Positions 25,874 to 34,583 are shown, counted from the stretch's first letter. The stretch is DNA of 41,403 bases from CAMYLY01 sp039587215 (GCA_039587215.1 JBDHIW010000019.1:1-41403); one strand, 5' to 3'. Notes: generated by a model not told the origin, from the sequence alone. Translations and numbers: made by a program.

Positions 25874-28129
25874 TTAGGTGTGGAAGGGTCCCGACTGGCG
25901 ACGCGAGCGGGACAGCACCGCCTGCAACCGCGCCGAAAGCGCGCGCGCACGGAACGGCTTCGTGAGAAAGTCGTCCGCCCCCATCGAGAACACCCGAACC
26001 TCGTTGTCCTCGTCCCCCTTGGCCGTGAGCACGACCACCGGAATGTCTGCAGTGGAGGACCGCGACCGCAGATGGGATAACACGCCGTAGCCGTCTAGTC
26101 CCGGAAGGTTGAGGTCGAGGACGATGATGTCCGGGGCGTGACGATCGATCTGGTCCAGCGCCTCGACTCCGTCACCCGCCTCCGACACGTCGTAACCGTC
26201 CCGTTCGAGCAGATCCCGCATGACCCGTCGCAGCTGGTCCTCGTCATCGACCAAGAGCACCTTCGGCTGTTCGGCGGCCGTCATCGCGTTCCCGGACGGA
26301 TCCAGCAGCTCGAACTCCATGCCGTCGGCGCGCCCTGACGATTCCTCCGTCTCGACCGCGCCTCCGCTGGACCGTCCCGCCGACGGCCGCGCGCCGCCCG
26401 ACTCACGCTTTCGGTCGCCGTCGCGGCGCGGATGCTCGTCCTCCGGCGGCACATCCACCACCCGCAGCAGCTCGTCGATCGTCGACTCGCCACGCAGCAC
26501 ATGCGCCAAACCACTCTCCCACAGCGACCGCATGCCGTCGCGGCGGGCCGCGTCCGCAATGCGGTCCGCCGTCGTATTCGACGAGATCGCCTGCTCGATG
26601 CGCGGGGTCACGCGCAGGATCTCGACGATCGAGAACCGGCCCTGATATCCGGTCATCGCACACTCGGGGCACCCCACCGCGCGGAACAGCGGCGTGTCCG
26701 GCGGAATCCACGGATGGAGCTTGTGCGGGATGGCCTCGACCCACACCTCCTTGCACGTGGTGCACAGCCGCCGCATGAGCCGCTGCGCGATGACGCCCCG
26801 CAGCGCGCTCGCGATCTTGTACGACTCCATGCCGATGTCGACCAGGCGGGTGACGGCGTTCGCGGCGTCGTTCGTGTGGAGCGTCGAGAGCACGAGGTGA
26901 CCGGTCAGCGACGCCTGCACGGCGATCTGCGCGGTCTCCCGGTCGCGGATCTCACCGACGAGTACGACGTCAGGGTCCTGACGGAGAATCGAGCGCAGCG
27001 CCGCGGCGAACGTCAGCCCGGCCTTGTCGTGGACCTGCACCTGCACCACGCCCGCGAGGCGGTACTCGACCGGATCTTCCACCGTCACGATGTTGACGCC
27101 TTCACTCTGCGTCAGCCGGATCGCGGAGTAGAGCGTGGTCGTCTTGCCCGATCCCGTGGGGCCCGTCACGAGGATGATCCCGTCCCGGTTCTCCAGGAGC
27201 TCCTCGATGGCCCCCGCCTCATCCCGGTTGAGCCCCAACGAATCGAGCTCGAGGACGGTGCGCGACGAATCGAGCACGCGCACGACGACCTTCTCGCCGA
27301 GGGAGGCGGGAAGCGTGGAGACCCGAAGGTCCACGGGCACGCCGTTCACGGCGACGCGGGCCCGGCCGTCCTGCGGTCGGAGCCGGTCCGCGATGTCCAT
27401 GCCCGAGATGATCTTGATCCGCGAGATGAGCGGCAGGCCCGCGGCGCGCGGGATCTTCATCACCTGCCGCAGCACCCCGTCGATGCGGTAGCGAACGGCG
27501 ACCCCGCCCTCTTCGGGTTCGATGTGGATGTCGCTCGCCCGGGAGCCGATGCCCTCCGAGAGGATGAGATCCACGAGCCGGACCACCGGGCGCTGTGACG
27601 CCTCCTCGGCCGACACGGAGATGTCCTCGAGTTCCTGATCCACATCCTCGTGCCGAATTTCGGCCGCGCCCTCGAAGCCCTCGAGGAGGTGTCCGATCGC
27701 GTTCACGGGGCGATAGAACTCCTCGATGCGCTCACTGATCTTGCTGGGGCTGGCGAGCGAGATGCGCACCTCGCGACCCGTCGCGAACGCCAGCGTCTTC
27801 TCGGCGTCGAGGTCGAAGGGATTGGCCGTCGCGATCTCGAAGTAGGAATCCGTGACGTGCATCGGGAGGATCTGATACCGCCGGGCTACCTGCTCCGGAA
27901 CCAGCTCCCGCGCCGACCGCTCACTCTGCGAAACGTCCGCGAGCTTGAGCCGGAACCGGGTGGCGAGGCCCGAGAGAAGATCCTCGTCCGAGATCGCTCC
28001 GGTCTCGACCACATTCTCCCACAACGAGGCCTCGTCGATCTCGAGTGCCTCTTCGAGTTCGACGACCTTCTCCTCGCCGACGAGGTCGGCCACCGTCGGT
28101 CGAAGCCAGCTATCGCGGAAGCGCGGGAT
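25874..28129 (-). CDS. type IV pilus/type II secretion ATPase (PilB/GspE) fused to a C-terminal response-regulator receiver
   Basis: The 751-residue protein has an N-terminal MshEN/GspE-N type region (residues 1-150). The secretion ATPase domain shows Walker A GPTGSGKT (323-330), Asp box near 350 (VEDPVEY), Walker B DVVLVGEIRD (387-396) and the His box STLHTN, with a four-cysteine zinc site C456, C459, C487 and C490. After a low-complexity linker (about 560-620) comes a complete receiver domain with D628/D629, phospho-acceptor D672, T702 and K724. It probably powers pilus extension or secretion under phosphorelay control. No ATG/GTG lies at the expected start; AGGAGG stands 5 bases before an ATC at 28129, used here. 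CTG 28162 and GTG 28093 are alternatives. Confidence 0.88.
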   Translation of the reverse strand: MPRFRDSWLRPTVADLVGEEKVVELEEALEIDEASLWENVVETGAISDEDLLSGLATRFRLKLADVSQSERSARELVPEQVARRYQILPMHVTDSYFEIATANPFDLDAEKTLAFATGREVRISLASPSKISERIEEFYRPVNAIGHLLEGFEGAAEIRHEDVDQELEDISVSAEEASQRPVVRLVDLILSEGIGSRASDIHIEPEEGGVAVRYRIDGVLRQVMKIPRAAGLPLISRIKIISGMDIADRLRPQDGRARVAVNGVPVDLRVSTLPASLGEKVVVRVLDSSRTVLELDSLGLNRDEAGAIEELLENRDGIILVTGPTGSGKTTTLYSAIRLTQSEGVNIVTVEDPVEYRLAGVVQVQVHDKAGLTFAAALRSILRQDPDVVLVGEIRDRETAQIAVQASLTGHLVLSTLHTNDAANAVTRLVDIGMESYKIASALRGVIAQRLMRRLCTTCKEVWVEAIPHKLHPWIPPDTPLFRAVGCPECAMTGYQGRFSIVEILRVTPRIEQAISSNTTADRIADAARRDGMRSLWESGLAHVLRGESTIDELLRVVDVPPEDEHPRRDGDRKRESGGARPSAGRSSGGAVETEESSGRADGMEFELLDPSGNAMTAAEQPKVLLVDDEDQLRRVMRDLLERDGYDVSEAGDGVEALDQIDRHAPDIIVLDLNLPGLDGYGVLSHLRSRSSTADIPVVVLTAKGDEDNEVRVFSMGADDFLTKPFRARALSARLQAVLSRSRRQSGPFHT

Positions 28130-28205
28130 CGATGCCTCCTGGAGTGATGCGGCGGATGTCAGGAATCTTGGCGAAACCGGAGGCCCGCCGGAAGGGCTCG
28201 CGGCC

Positions 28206-30260
28206 CTACAGAATGCCCCACAAGTCGCGACGCACATCAACCACAACGCCGAGGGCCGGGTCGCGGAGCCGCACGCCGAGGTCGACGCGCAGCAGTCCGT
28301 GGAACCACTCGAGCCCCACCCCGACGGCGGGGCGCATCCCCCCGCTGGGCTGCCACGGCAGGCCCGCCACCGCCGCACCGCCGGTCCATCCGGCCGCCAC
28401 GAACGGGGCGACCGTGAGCTGCCGCCCAGTGGACGCGAACGGTCCCAGAGGAATCGCAGGGAAAGGCACCGCGACGCGCCACTCGACGGAGCCCACGACA
28501 CGTGACCGGCCTCCCCAGGCACGGAACGGTTCGCCCACGACGGTCCCCCGACCGCCCCAGACGAACGAACGATGTGGTGGGAGATCGACCGAGCCCCAGC
28601 CCGCGCTGCCCCGAACCACGACCGCGGTGGCGCCCACGGGTACCTGCACGCGCGCATCCCCGCGCAGGCGCACGTACTGCCGTCCGGACGCCGTCCCGCC
28701 CTCGACGTCGATGCGCCCGTTCCAGCCCAGGCCCAAGGCCAGTTCGGGCGAACGGCGTTCGAGCGTCAGTCCTCCGGTCCACCACCGGCCCGACCCGAGG
28801 GCGGGATTCGGCCGGTAGGTCCCCGACAACGGTGTCGCGACGGTCGGGACGCTCCCAGTGCGCTCGACACCGCCCCAGACGGACAGGCGGCCGCGGGCGC
28901 CCAGCACGTACCCGATCCGCCCGACGATTCGCTCGGCGAGGACGTAGTCACCGAAGTCCTTCCCTCCCTCCTGGGCGAGGATGGAGTTGAGCAGGGGGGA
29001 GATCACGGTCTCGTCGCCGATGTCTTCGACCGCCCGGGCCCCGTGGAGTCCCAGGGTCCAGCGACCCGTGTCGAACCGAAGGTCGACGCGCAGCTTGGCG
29101 CGCTTGTCGGCGAACCCGTACGATCCCACCATCCGCGCCTCGAACGGTCCACCGCCGGGACGCACGACCCCACCCGCCCCCAGGGCCAGGCCTTCGACGC
29201 GGTTCACGTGCGCCAGGTCGGACAGAGCGCCGACGCTGGGCCGCGCGGTCGCGAGTCCCGACAGCACACGCGCGCCGGCAACCGCCCCGATCTCCTCGCG
29301 CACCTCTTCCAGGTCGAACGTCGTAACCGGCCCCGTGGCACGCTCCACCGCCTCGGCGAGGGGTTCGTCCCACGCGAACTGCTCGCGCTCCTCCTCGGGT
29401 GCCGCGACGATCTCGGGTCCGAGAAACAGCGAACGGGGCAGGCCGTCGTTGATCCGGTACGTATCGATCTCCCACCGGCCCCGGATGATCCCGCGAGCGG
29501 GCAGGTCCAGCCACGCGGTCCGCCGACGTATCTCCACCTCCTGCCGACGGGGCAGCCAGTATCGCCCTTCGAAGAGGCCGTTCTCGAGCACGATCGTGAT
29601 GTCCTCGAGCGTGTCGTCGAGATAGGCCACCCGCGTGAAGTTGAAGCGGAAGACGACCAACTCTGCGGTCTCCACGTCGATGTACAGACTGCCGATGACG
29701 CGAGGCTCGTCGAATTGCCTGGGGCGCACCACGACCTCGTGCACGCGGACCGCTCGAGCCGGCAGCCGGAGCGTGATCGGCGCCTCGAGCGCGTAGTCGT
29801 ACAGCGTGGGACCGGAGGGCCCCAGCGGGTGCGGGACGTCGCGCACTTCGTCGCCCTGCCCCAGGCGGATGCGGTCGGCGAAGTTGTTTTGGACGATGCC
29901 GAGGTGGTCGCGATGATACTGGATGTCGGTCGGGAGGTCCACGCGGTCTCGCCAACCGATGATCCGTTGCTTGCTGGACGACGGAGCGCGCCAATACACT
30001 TCGAGGGCCAGTTGGTCCGACTTGACGAGCCGCGGTGGCTCGCTCAATCCCTCTCCGAGCTGTGCGAGGAAGAACACGAAACCGTGGGCCCGAGCCGCAT
30101 AATCCCTCAGCGACGTATCCGCCAGCCGCTCCGCCCGGCGGGCGAGCGCACGTTCGACCAGGGCCATGGCATCGGGCGCGTTCCAGTCCTGCGCCCGCAA
30201 CGAGTCTGCTCCGAGCAGCAATGCGACGGCGACCGCGGTCGCCAGGAAAGAGCGCGGCAT
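28206..30260 (-). CDS. large secreted protein, probable outer-membrane beta barrel (DUF5686-like)
   Basis: The 684-residue product starts with a signal peptide (MPRSFLATAVAVALLLGADS, cleavage near LRAQD). An N-terminal half of about 330 residues has lipoprotein-carrier-like strands (VIGSLYIDVETAELVVFRFN, YWLPRRQEVEIRRR). The C-terminal half is rich in Gly and alternating hydrophobic residues with repeated strand patterns and ends RDLWGIL, as in an outer-membrane barrel. The organisation resembles DUF5686-type surface proteins of Bacteroidota, but the assignment is by overall pattern. It is followed on the same strand, 76 bases later, by the PilB-receiver gene. Its predicted promoter leaves almost no leader. 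Confidence 0.75.
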   Translation of the reverse strand: MPRSFLATAVAVALLLGADSLRAQDWNAPDAMALVERALARRAERLADTSLRDYAARAHGFVFFLAQLGEGLSEPPRLVKSDQLALEVYWRAPSSSKQRIIGWRDRVDLPTDIQYHRDHLGIVQNNFADRIRLGQGDEVRDVPHPLGPSGPTLYDYALEAPITLRLPARAVRVHEVVVRPRQFDEPRVIGSLYIDVETAELVVFRFNFTRVAYLDDTLEDITIVLENGLFEGRYWLPRRQEVEIRRRTAWLDLPARGIIRGRWEIDTYRINDGLPRSLFLGPEIVAAPEEEREQFAWDEPLAEAVERATGPVTTFDLEEVREEIGAVAGARVLSGLATARPSVGALSDLAHVNRVEGLALGAGGVVRPGGGPFEARMVGSYGFADKRAKLRVDLRFDTGRWTLGLHGARAVEDIGDETVISPLLNSILAQEGGKDFGDYVLAERIVGRIGYVLGARGRLSVWGGVERTGSVPTVATPLSGTYRPNPALGSGRWWTGGLTLERRSPELALGLGWNGRIDVEGGTASGRQYVRLRGDARVQVPVGATAVVVRGSAGWGSVDLPPHRSFVWGGRGTVVGEPFRAWGGRSRVVGSVEWRVAVPFPAIPLGPFASTGRQLTVAPFVAAGWTGGAAVAGLPWQPSGGMRPAVGVGLEWFHGLLRVDLGVRLRDPALGVVVDVRRDLWGIL

Positions 30261-30268
30261 GGGTCGGC

Positions 30269-30297
30269 AATATCACGGAGGCTCCGACGACCGGCAA
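30269..30297 (-). promoter_or_regulatory. predicted sigma70 promoter giving a nearly leaderless transcript
   Basis: On the minus strand TTGCCG (30297-30292), a 17-base spacer and GATATT (30274-30269) make a good promoter. The expected transcription start near 30262 is only about 2 bases before the ATG at 30260, and no Shine-Dalgarno site is present, so the messenger would be leaderless. Confidence 0.5.
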
Positions 30298-30311
30298 CCG
30301 CCGTCCTCGCC

Positions 30312-30869
30312 GTGACGCTCACGGGGTGCGCCGACCTCGGACCGGCCGGGGATCTCGCGCTGGGCTCGTCGGAGCTTCTCGTGCTCCTGCAGCAGCCGGC
30401 AGCGCCTGCCGTCCCCACGCGGTCGTTCATGGTGAGTAACGCCGCCGCCTCGGCGCACCAGCTCGTTCACGACGATCCGTTCAATACGCTCTATCTGGAG
30501 ATCCGTTTTCCGGCCGGAGCGTTCGAGAGCGTGGACGGCGTGCCGGTCGCGGCCGACGGCGTGGTCGACATCACCGTGCAGGCCCGGGCGGGCGGGTACG
30601 GGTTCACGCTCTCGCCGGCCGGCCTGCGTTTCACCGCCGGGCGAACACCGACGGTGGTACTGTCGTTTGGCCAGTACGCGAGCTTCGCGGTGGCCGACGG
30701 GTCGCCGCGCTATCCGACGAGGATCGCGTACCAGGAGGCGCTGGCGCTGTGGTACGAGGTCACCCCCGCGCGCTGGACGCTCGTCGGGGGATCGGGCGTG
30801 CAGGGTGTCGACGAGCTCGGCGGACCGGTCAACGGCCCGGGGACGTACCTCGTGGCGGCGCCGCGATGA
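30312..30869 (+). CDS. putative lipoprotein, start uncertain
   Basis: The frame encodes a lipoprotein-type signal: RRLRRPATAVLAVTLTGC, with lipobox LTGC and the lipidated cysteine at 30327. The roughly 180-residue mature domain is strand-rich (LYLEIRFPAGAFESVDG, GYGFTLSPAGLRF) with no family recognised. The basic n-region requires a start around 30270-30285, but that stretch has no ATG, GTG, TTG or CTG in frame. GTG 30312 is the first normal start but leaves only five residues before the cysteine. A GGAGG at 30276-30280 suggests that translation does begin upstream. A sequence error or unusual start (ATA 30270) is possible. The stop overlaps the trpE ATG. Confidence 0.6.
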   Translation: MTLTGCADLGPAGDLALGSSELLVLLQQPAAPAVPTRSFMVSNAAASAHQLVHDDPFNTLYLEIRFPAGAFESVDGVPVAADGVVDITVQARAGGYGFTLSPAGLRFTAGRTPTVVLSFGQYASFAVADGSPRYPTRIAYQEALALWYEVTPARWTLVGGSGVQGVDELGGPVNGPGTYLVAAPR

Positions 30870-32407
30870 GCCTCAACACCACGTTCGAGCAGTTTCGCGC
30901 CGCGGCCCAGGGCGGCGGCATGATCCCGGTGGCGCGGGAGTTCTCGGCCGACACGCTGACGCCGGTGGCCGCGTACGCCTCCATTGCCCGACCGCCCTTC
31001 GGGTTTCTCCTCGAGTCGCTGGTCGGGGGCGAGCGATGGGCGCGGTACACCTACCTGGGAACGGAGCCGCGCGTCGCGTGGCGGTATCGCCACGGGCGCG
31101 CGGAGCGGTGGACCGTGGCGGCGGGCTGGGAGGAGGGCGTGCCCGCGGACGATCCCGTGGACCACCTGGGCAACGAGCTGCGCCGGATCCGACCCGTCGA
31201 GATGCCGGGCCTGCCGCGGTTCGTGGGCGGCGCGGTCGGCTTCTTCGGCTACGACGTGGTGCGCCATCTCGAGCCCCTCGGCAGCGGCCCCGCCGACGAT
31301 CTCGACCTGCCCGATGCGGTCTTCGTCATCGCCGACCGCCTCGTCATCATCGACAACGTGCACGCGAAGGCCATCGTCGTCGCCAACACCGACGTTGCGC
31401 CGTCGGCCTCGGACGCAGACCTCACCGCGGGCTACGACGATGCGCATCGGCGCATCGCCGACTTGGTCGACCGCCTGGCCCATCCGGCGCGACTCGCCCC
31501 GCTGCCGCTCGGCGACCCTGCGACCCCCGACTGCACGTCGCCGTTCAGCCGTGAGGCGTACGAAAAGGCGGTGCGGCGGGTACAGGAGCACATCCGTGAT
31601 GGAGACGCGTTTCAGGTCGTGCTGTCCCGAAGGGAAGACACCCCGTTCGCCGGCGACCCGTTCGACGTGTATCGGGCTCTCCGAACGCTCAACCCGGCGC
31701 CGTACCTGTATTACCTGGACCTGGATGGCATGCAGCTCGCCGGCAGCTCACCCGAGGTGCTGGTGCGCGTCGAAGGGGACGAGGTCACGGTCCGCCCCAT
31801 CGCGGGCACGCGCCCCCGCGGCGCCGACCCCGCCGAGGACGACGCGCTCCGGGCTGAACTGCTGGCAGACGCCAAGGAACTCGCCGAGCACGCAATGCTG
31901 GTCGACCTCGGCCGCAACGACGTCGGTCGGGTCGCCGCGTTCGGCAGCGTGCGGGTCACGGCCGAGCGTGCCATCGAGCGCTATTCCCATGTGCAGCACA
32001 TCGTGAGCCAAGTGGACGGGCAGCTGCGGGAGGGGCTGGACGCGATCGACGCGCTCCGGGCGACCTTCCCGGCGGGCACGGTGTCCGGAGCCCCGAAGGT
32101 CCGCGCCATGCAGATCATCGACGACTTGGAACCGAGCCGTCGCGGCCCGTACGCCGGGGCCGTGTGCTACCTGGGGTGGGGAGGGCGGTCGATGGACGCG
32201 GCCCTCACGATTCGGACGGCCGTTCTGCGGCCGGGGTGGGCCCACGTGCAGGCGGGCGCCGGCATCGTGGCGGACTCCGTCCCTGCACGCGAGTTCGACG
32301 AGACCGAGCACAAGGCCGGCGCCGTACGCCGTGCCCTCGCGCTGGCGACCCGTTCGCCAACCTCCGGTGGGGAGAATATATTTGCGAGTCCGGAGGAATC
32401 AGCGTGA
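30866..32407 (+). CDS. trpE: anthranilate synthase component I
   Basis: The 513-residue chorismate-utilising enzyme has the N-terminal Trp-sensing region (ending GFFGYDVVRHLE) and a catalytic domain with the conserved AGSSPEVLVRV, RPIAGTRPRG, LADAKELAEHAMLVDLGRND, FPAGTVSGAPKVRAMQII and GAGIVADSVP segments. This set identifies TrpE rather than PabB or isochorismate synthase, although TrpE/PabB exchange cannot be fully excluded. It makes anthranilate from chorismate with a TrpG glutaminase partner. No trpG or other trp gene is in the window. It overlaps the lipoprotein gene (ATGA) and the cyclase gene (GTGA). Confidence 0.9.
   Translation: MSLNTTFEQFRAAAQGGGMIPVAREFSADTLTPVAAYASIARPPFGFLLESLVGGERWARYTYLGTEPRVAWRYRHGRAERWTVAAGWEEGVPADDPVDHLGNELRRIRPVEMPGLPRFVGGAVGFFGYDVVRHLEPLGSGPADDLDLPDAVFVIADRLVIIDNVHAKAIVVANTDVAPSASDADLTAGYDDAHRRIADLVDRLAHPARLAPLPLGDPATPDCTSPFSREAYEKAVRRVQEHIRDGDAFQVVLSRREDTPFAGDPFDVYRALRTLNPAPYLYYLDLDGMQLAGSSPEVLVRVEGDEVTVRPIAGTRPRGADPAEDDALRAELLADAKELAEHAMLVDLGRNDVGRVAAFGSVRVTAERAIERYSHVQHIVSQVDGQLREGLDAIDALRATFPAGTVSGAPKVRAMQIIDDLEPSRRGPYAGAVCYLGWGGRSMDAALTIRTAVLRPGWAHVQAGAGIVADSVPAREFDETEHKAGAVRRALALATRSPTSGGENIFASPEESA
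32354..32382 (+). promoter_or_regulatory. predicted promoter for the cyclase gene inside the end of trpE
   Basis: TCGCCA (32354-32359), a 17-base spacer and TATATT (32377-32382) lie within the last codons of trpE in an unusually AT-rich spot. Transcription would begin near 32389, about 15 bases before the GTG start, and the transcript would carry the GGAGG at 32392-32396 as its ribosome-binding site. Confidence 0.5.
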
Positions 32408-34029
32408 CCGATGCCGTAAACGCCTACAAACTGCTCAGTACCACGGGTGACCAGAGTATCGATGTGAGGCCTGGGGCGTCCCTCATCGTGGGCCGTGCGG
32501 TCACGAGTGACTTCCCGATCTACGATCCAACGGTCTCTCGCAAGCACGCCGAGCTCTCGGTCGCGCCCGAAGGCGGGGTGATGGTCCGGGACTTCGGCTC
32601 CGCAAACGGAACCTTCGTCAACGGCCAGCAGATCTCCGAGATGGTCGTCCACAAGGACGACATCGTGACGTTCGGCAAGGCCGCGTTCAGCGTCGTCGAG
32701 GTGACACCGCCGGCGCTCAAGGCCGCCGAAGCACCGGCGCCCGGTGCCGGGGCGCGCCCCCCCGACGCCACGATCGTCCGCCAGGTCGCGATCAAGGACC
32801 CTAGCGCAGCGTCCGCCGAGGCACGCATGAGCGGTGCGCATGCGGCCGACCTGGGCCTGGATGCCCATGACGCGCAGGCGCAGAAACTCGCGATGCTGCT
32901 GGACATCTCCAAGGAACTGTCCAAGCAGCAGGACGTCGACAAGCTGCTCGGGAAGATCGTGGACATCTGTTTCGAGGTGATGAAAGTCGATCGGGTGTCC
33001 ATCCTGCTGCTGGAAGGAGCCGGGGACGCGCAGAGCCTCGTCCCGCGCGTGTCCAAGAATCGGCTCGGCGACGCCGGAGGCGTGAAGGTCCCGAGTACCA
33101 TCGCCCAACGCGCGGTGGAAGAGCGGCTGGCGATTCTGTCGGACAACGCGGCGGCCGACGCCCGTTTCGGCGGCGCCTCGATCGTGATGCAGAGCGTGCG
33201 CAGCGCGATGGCCGCACCGTTCATCGGCAGTGAGGGACGGGTACTGGGGTTGATCTACGTCGACAACATGACGGCCCTCAGTTCGTTCGGCGACGAAGAC
33301 CTCGAGTTCCTCATCGCCTTCTCGGGGATCGCCCAGGTCGCCATCGAGAACAGCCAGCTGACGGAGCGAATCCAACGCGAAGCCGTCGTGCTGTCGAACT
33401 TCCAGCGCTACTTCGCGCCGGATCTCGCATCACAGATCGCCGATCAGGCGGAAGCCGTGCAGCTCGGGGGCGCCAAGCGTCCCGTCGTGGTGTTCTTCTC
33501 CGACATTCGCGGCTTCACGTCGATGTCGGAGACCATGAACCCCGACGAGATCGCGTCGCTCCTGACGGAGTACTTCACGGAGATGGTGGAGATCGTCTTC
33601 GAGCACGGGGGCACGCTCGACAAGTTCATGGGCGACGCCGTCATGGCGCTGTGGGGTGCGCCGCTCTCGCGAGAGGACGACGCGGACCGCGCCATGCGCG
33701 CCGCGATCGAAATGCAGGAAACGCTGGCCAAGATGAACGAGCGGTGGGCCGAACAAGGGCGCGTCCAGCAGGTCCACATCGGCATCGGGATCAACTTCGG
33801 TGAAGTCTTCGCCGGCAACATCGGCTCCGACCGCCGGCTCGAGTACACGGTGATCGGCGACGCGGTCAACGTTGCGTCGCGGCTCTGTTCCAAGGCGGGA
33901 CCCGACGAGATCATGGTCTCCGAGCCGCTGTACGCGAGTCTCAAGGAGCCGCCGCAGGTCGAAGCGCTCGACCCGATTCAGCTCAAAGGCAAGGCGCAGG
34001 CCGTTCCGGTCTACCGGGTAAAGCGGTAG
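32404..34029 (+). CDS. FHA-GAF-class III adenylate cyclase
   Basis: The 541-residue signalling protein has an FHA domain at about residues 20-100 (GR at 30-31, SRKH at 45-48, NGT and NG), a GAF domain at about 160-315 (ILLLEG, LGLIYVDN), a short helical linker and a class III nucleotide cyclase domain from about 355. The metal-binding aspartates are D367 (FFSDIRGF) and D411 (FMGDAVMA). K407 and D486 (IGDAVNVASR) fit adenine selection, and N489 and R493 stabilise the transition state, so cAMP is the expected product. The FHA domain should bind a phosphothreonine protein. The GTG start overlaps the trpE stop (GTGA) after GGAGG. The end overlaps the convergent maf gene by 19 bases. Confidence 0.93.
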   Translation: MTDAVNAYKLLSTTGDQSIDVRPGASLIVGRAVTSDFPIYDPTVSRKHAELSVAPEGGVMVRDFGSANGTFVNGQQISEMVVHKDDIVTFGKAAFSVVEVTPPALKAAEAPAPGAGARPPDATIVRQVAIKDPSAASAEARMSGAHAADLGLDAHDAQAQKLAMLLDISKELSKQQDVDKLLGKIVDICFEVMKVDRVSILLLEGAGDAQSLVPRVSKNRLGDAGGVKVPSTIAQRAVEERLAILSDNAAADARFGGASIVMQSVRSAMAAPFIGSEGRVLGLIYVDNMTALSSFGDEDLEFLIAFSGIAQVAIENSQLTERIQREAVVLSNFQRYFAPDLASQIADQAEAVQLGGAKRPVVVFFSDIRGFTSMSETMNPDEIASLLTEYFTEMVEIVFEHGGTLDKFMGDAVMALWGAPLSREDDADRAMRAAIEMQETLAKMNERWAEQGRVQQVHIGIGINFGEVFAGNIGSDRRLEYTVIGDAVNVASRLCSKAGPDEIMVSEPLYASLKEPPQVEALDPIQLKGKAQAVPVYRVKR

Positions 34030-34583
34030 GGTGCGCCGGCCTCCTCGAGCAGCCGCGCGACGATCCGCAACGGCAGTCCCACCACGCTGAAGTAGTCGCC
34101 GTCGATGCGGTCCACGAGCACCGCACCGTACCCCTGCAGCCCGTAGCTCCCCGCCTTGTCCATCGGCTCGCCCGTGGCCACGTAGTCACGGATGGTCTGC
34201 GGCTCCAGCGGTCGGAACCAGACGCGCGTGATGTCACAGTGGGACCGCAACCGGCCGTCCTGGGCGAGCGCGACGCCGGTCATCACCAGGTGGTCCCGTC
34301 CCGAAAGCACGGCCAACATTCGCTCGGCATCGCCCGTGTCGGCAGGCTTCCCGAGCATGCGGCCGTCGACGACGACGGTCGTGTCGGCCGCGAGGACGAG
34401 ACGATCGTGGTGTGCCGCCGCCACCGCCGCGGCTTTGGCCCGCGCCACGCGTACGACCATCGCCTCCGGAAGTTCCCCGGGCTCGGGAGACTCGTCCACG
34501 TGCGCCGGGATCACCTCGTGCTCGATCCCGAGCATCGTGAGCAGCATCCGTCGACGAGGGGACTGCGACGCCAGGACAATCAT
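34011..34583 (-). CDS. maf: Maf family nucleotide pyrophosphatase
   Basis: The 190-residue protein begins IVLASQSPRRRMLL, the Maf signature. Further typical segments are VVRVARAKAAAV, LAADTTVVVDGRMLGKP and DKAGSYGLQGYGA. Maf enzymes hydrolyse non-canonical or modified nucleoside triphosphates; the AADTTVV and DKAGSYG forms suggest the dTTP/UTP-hydrolysing YhdE group. The ATG overlaps the dtd stop (ATGA), making it the last gene of the glmM-glmS-dtd-maf operon. Its 3' end overlaps the cyclase gene by 19 bases on the other strand. Confidence 0.95.
   Translation of the reverse strand: MIVLASQSPRRRMLLTMLGIEHEVIPAHVDESPEPGELPEAMVVRVARAKAAAVAAAHHDRLVLAADTTVVVDGRMLGKPADTGDAERMLAVLSGRDHLVMTGVALAQDGRLRSHCDITRVWFRPLEPQTIRDYVATGEPMDKAGSYGLQGYGAVLVDRIDGDYFSVVGLPLRIVARLLEEAGAPYRFTR

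Noticed and set aside
28572..30311. Long plus-strand open frame upstream of the lipoprotein
   Set aside because: It is antisense to the outer-membrane protein gene and Arg/Pro/Ala rich; only the part after about 30270 reads like real protein.
32377..32385. Bacteroidota-type -7 promoter element TAnnTTTG (TATATTTG)
   Set aside because: The match is exact here, but the other promoters in the window fit ordinary sigma70 boxes with 17-18 base spacing, so one match does not establish a different promoter type.
30866..34029. A trp operon
   Set aside because: trpE is followed by a cyclase gene and preceded by a lipoprotein; no trpG, trpD, trpC, trpF, trpB or trpA is present in the window.
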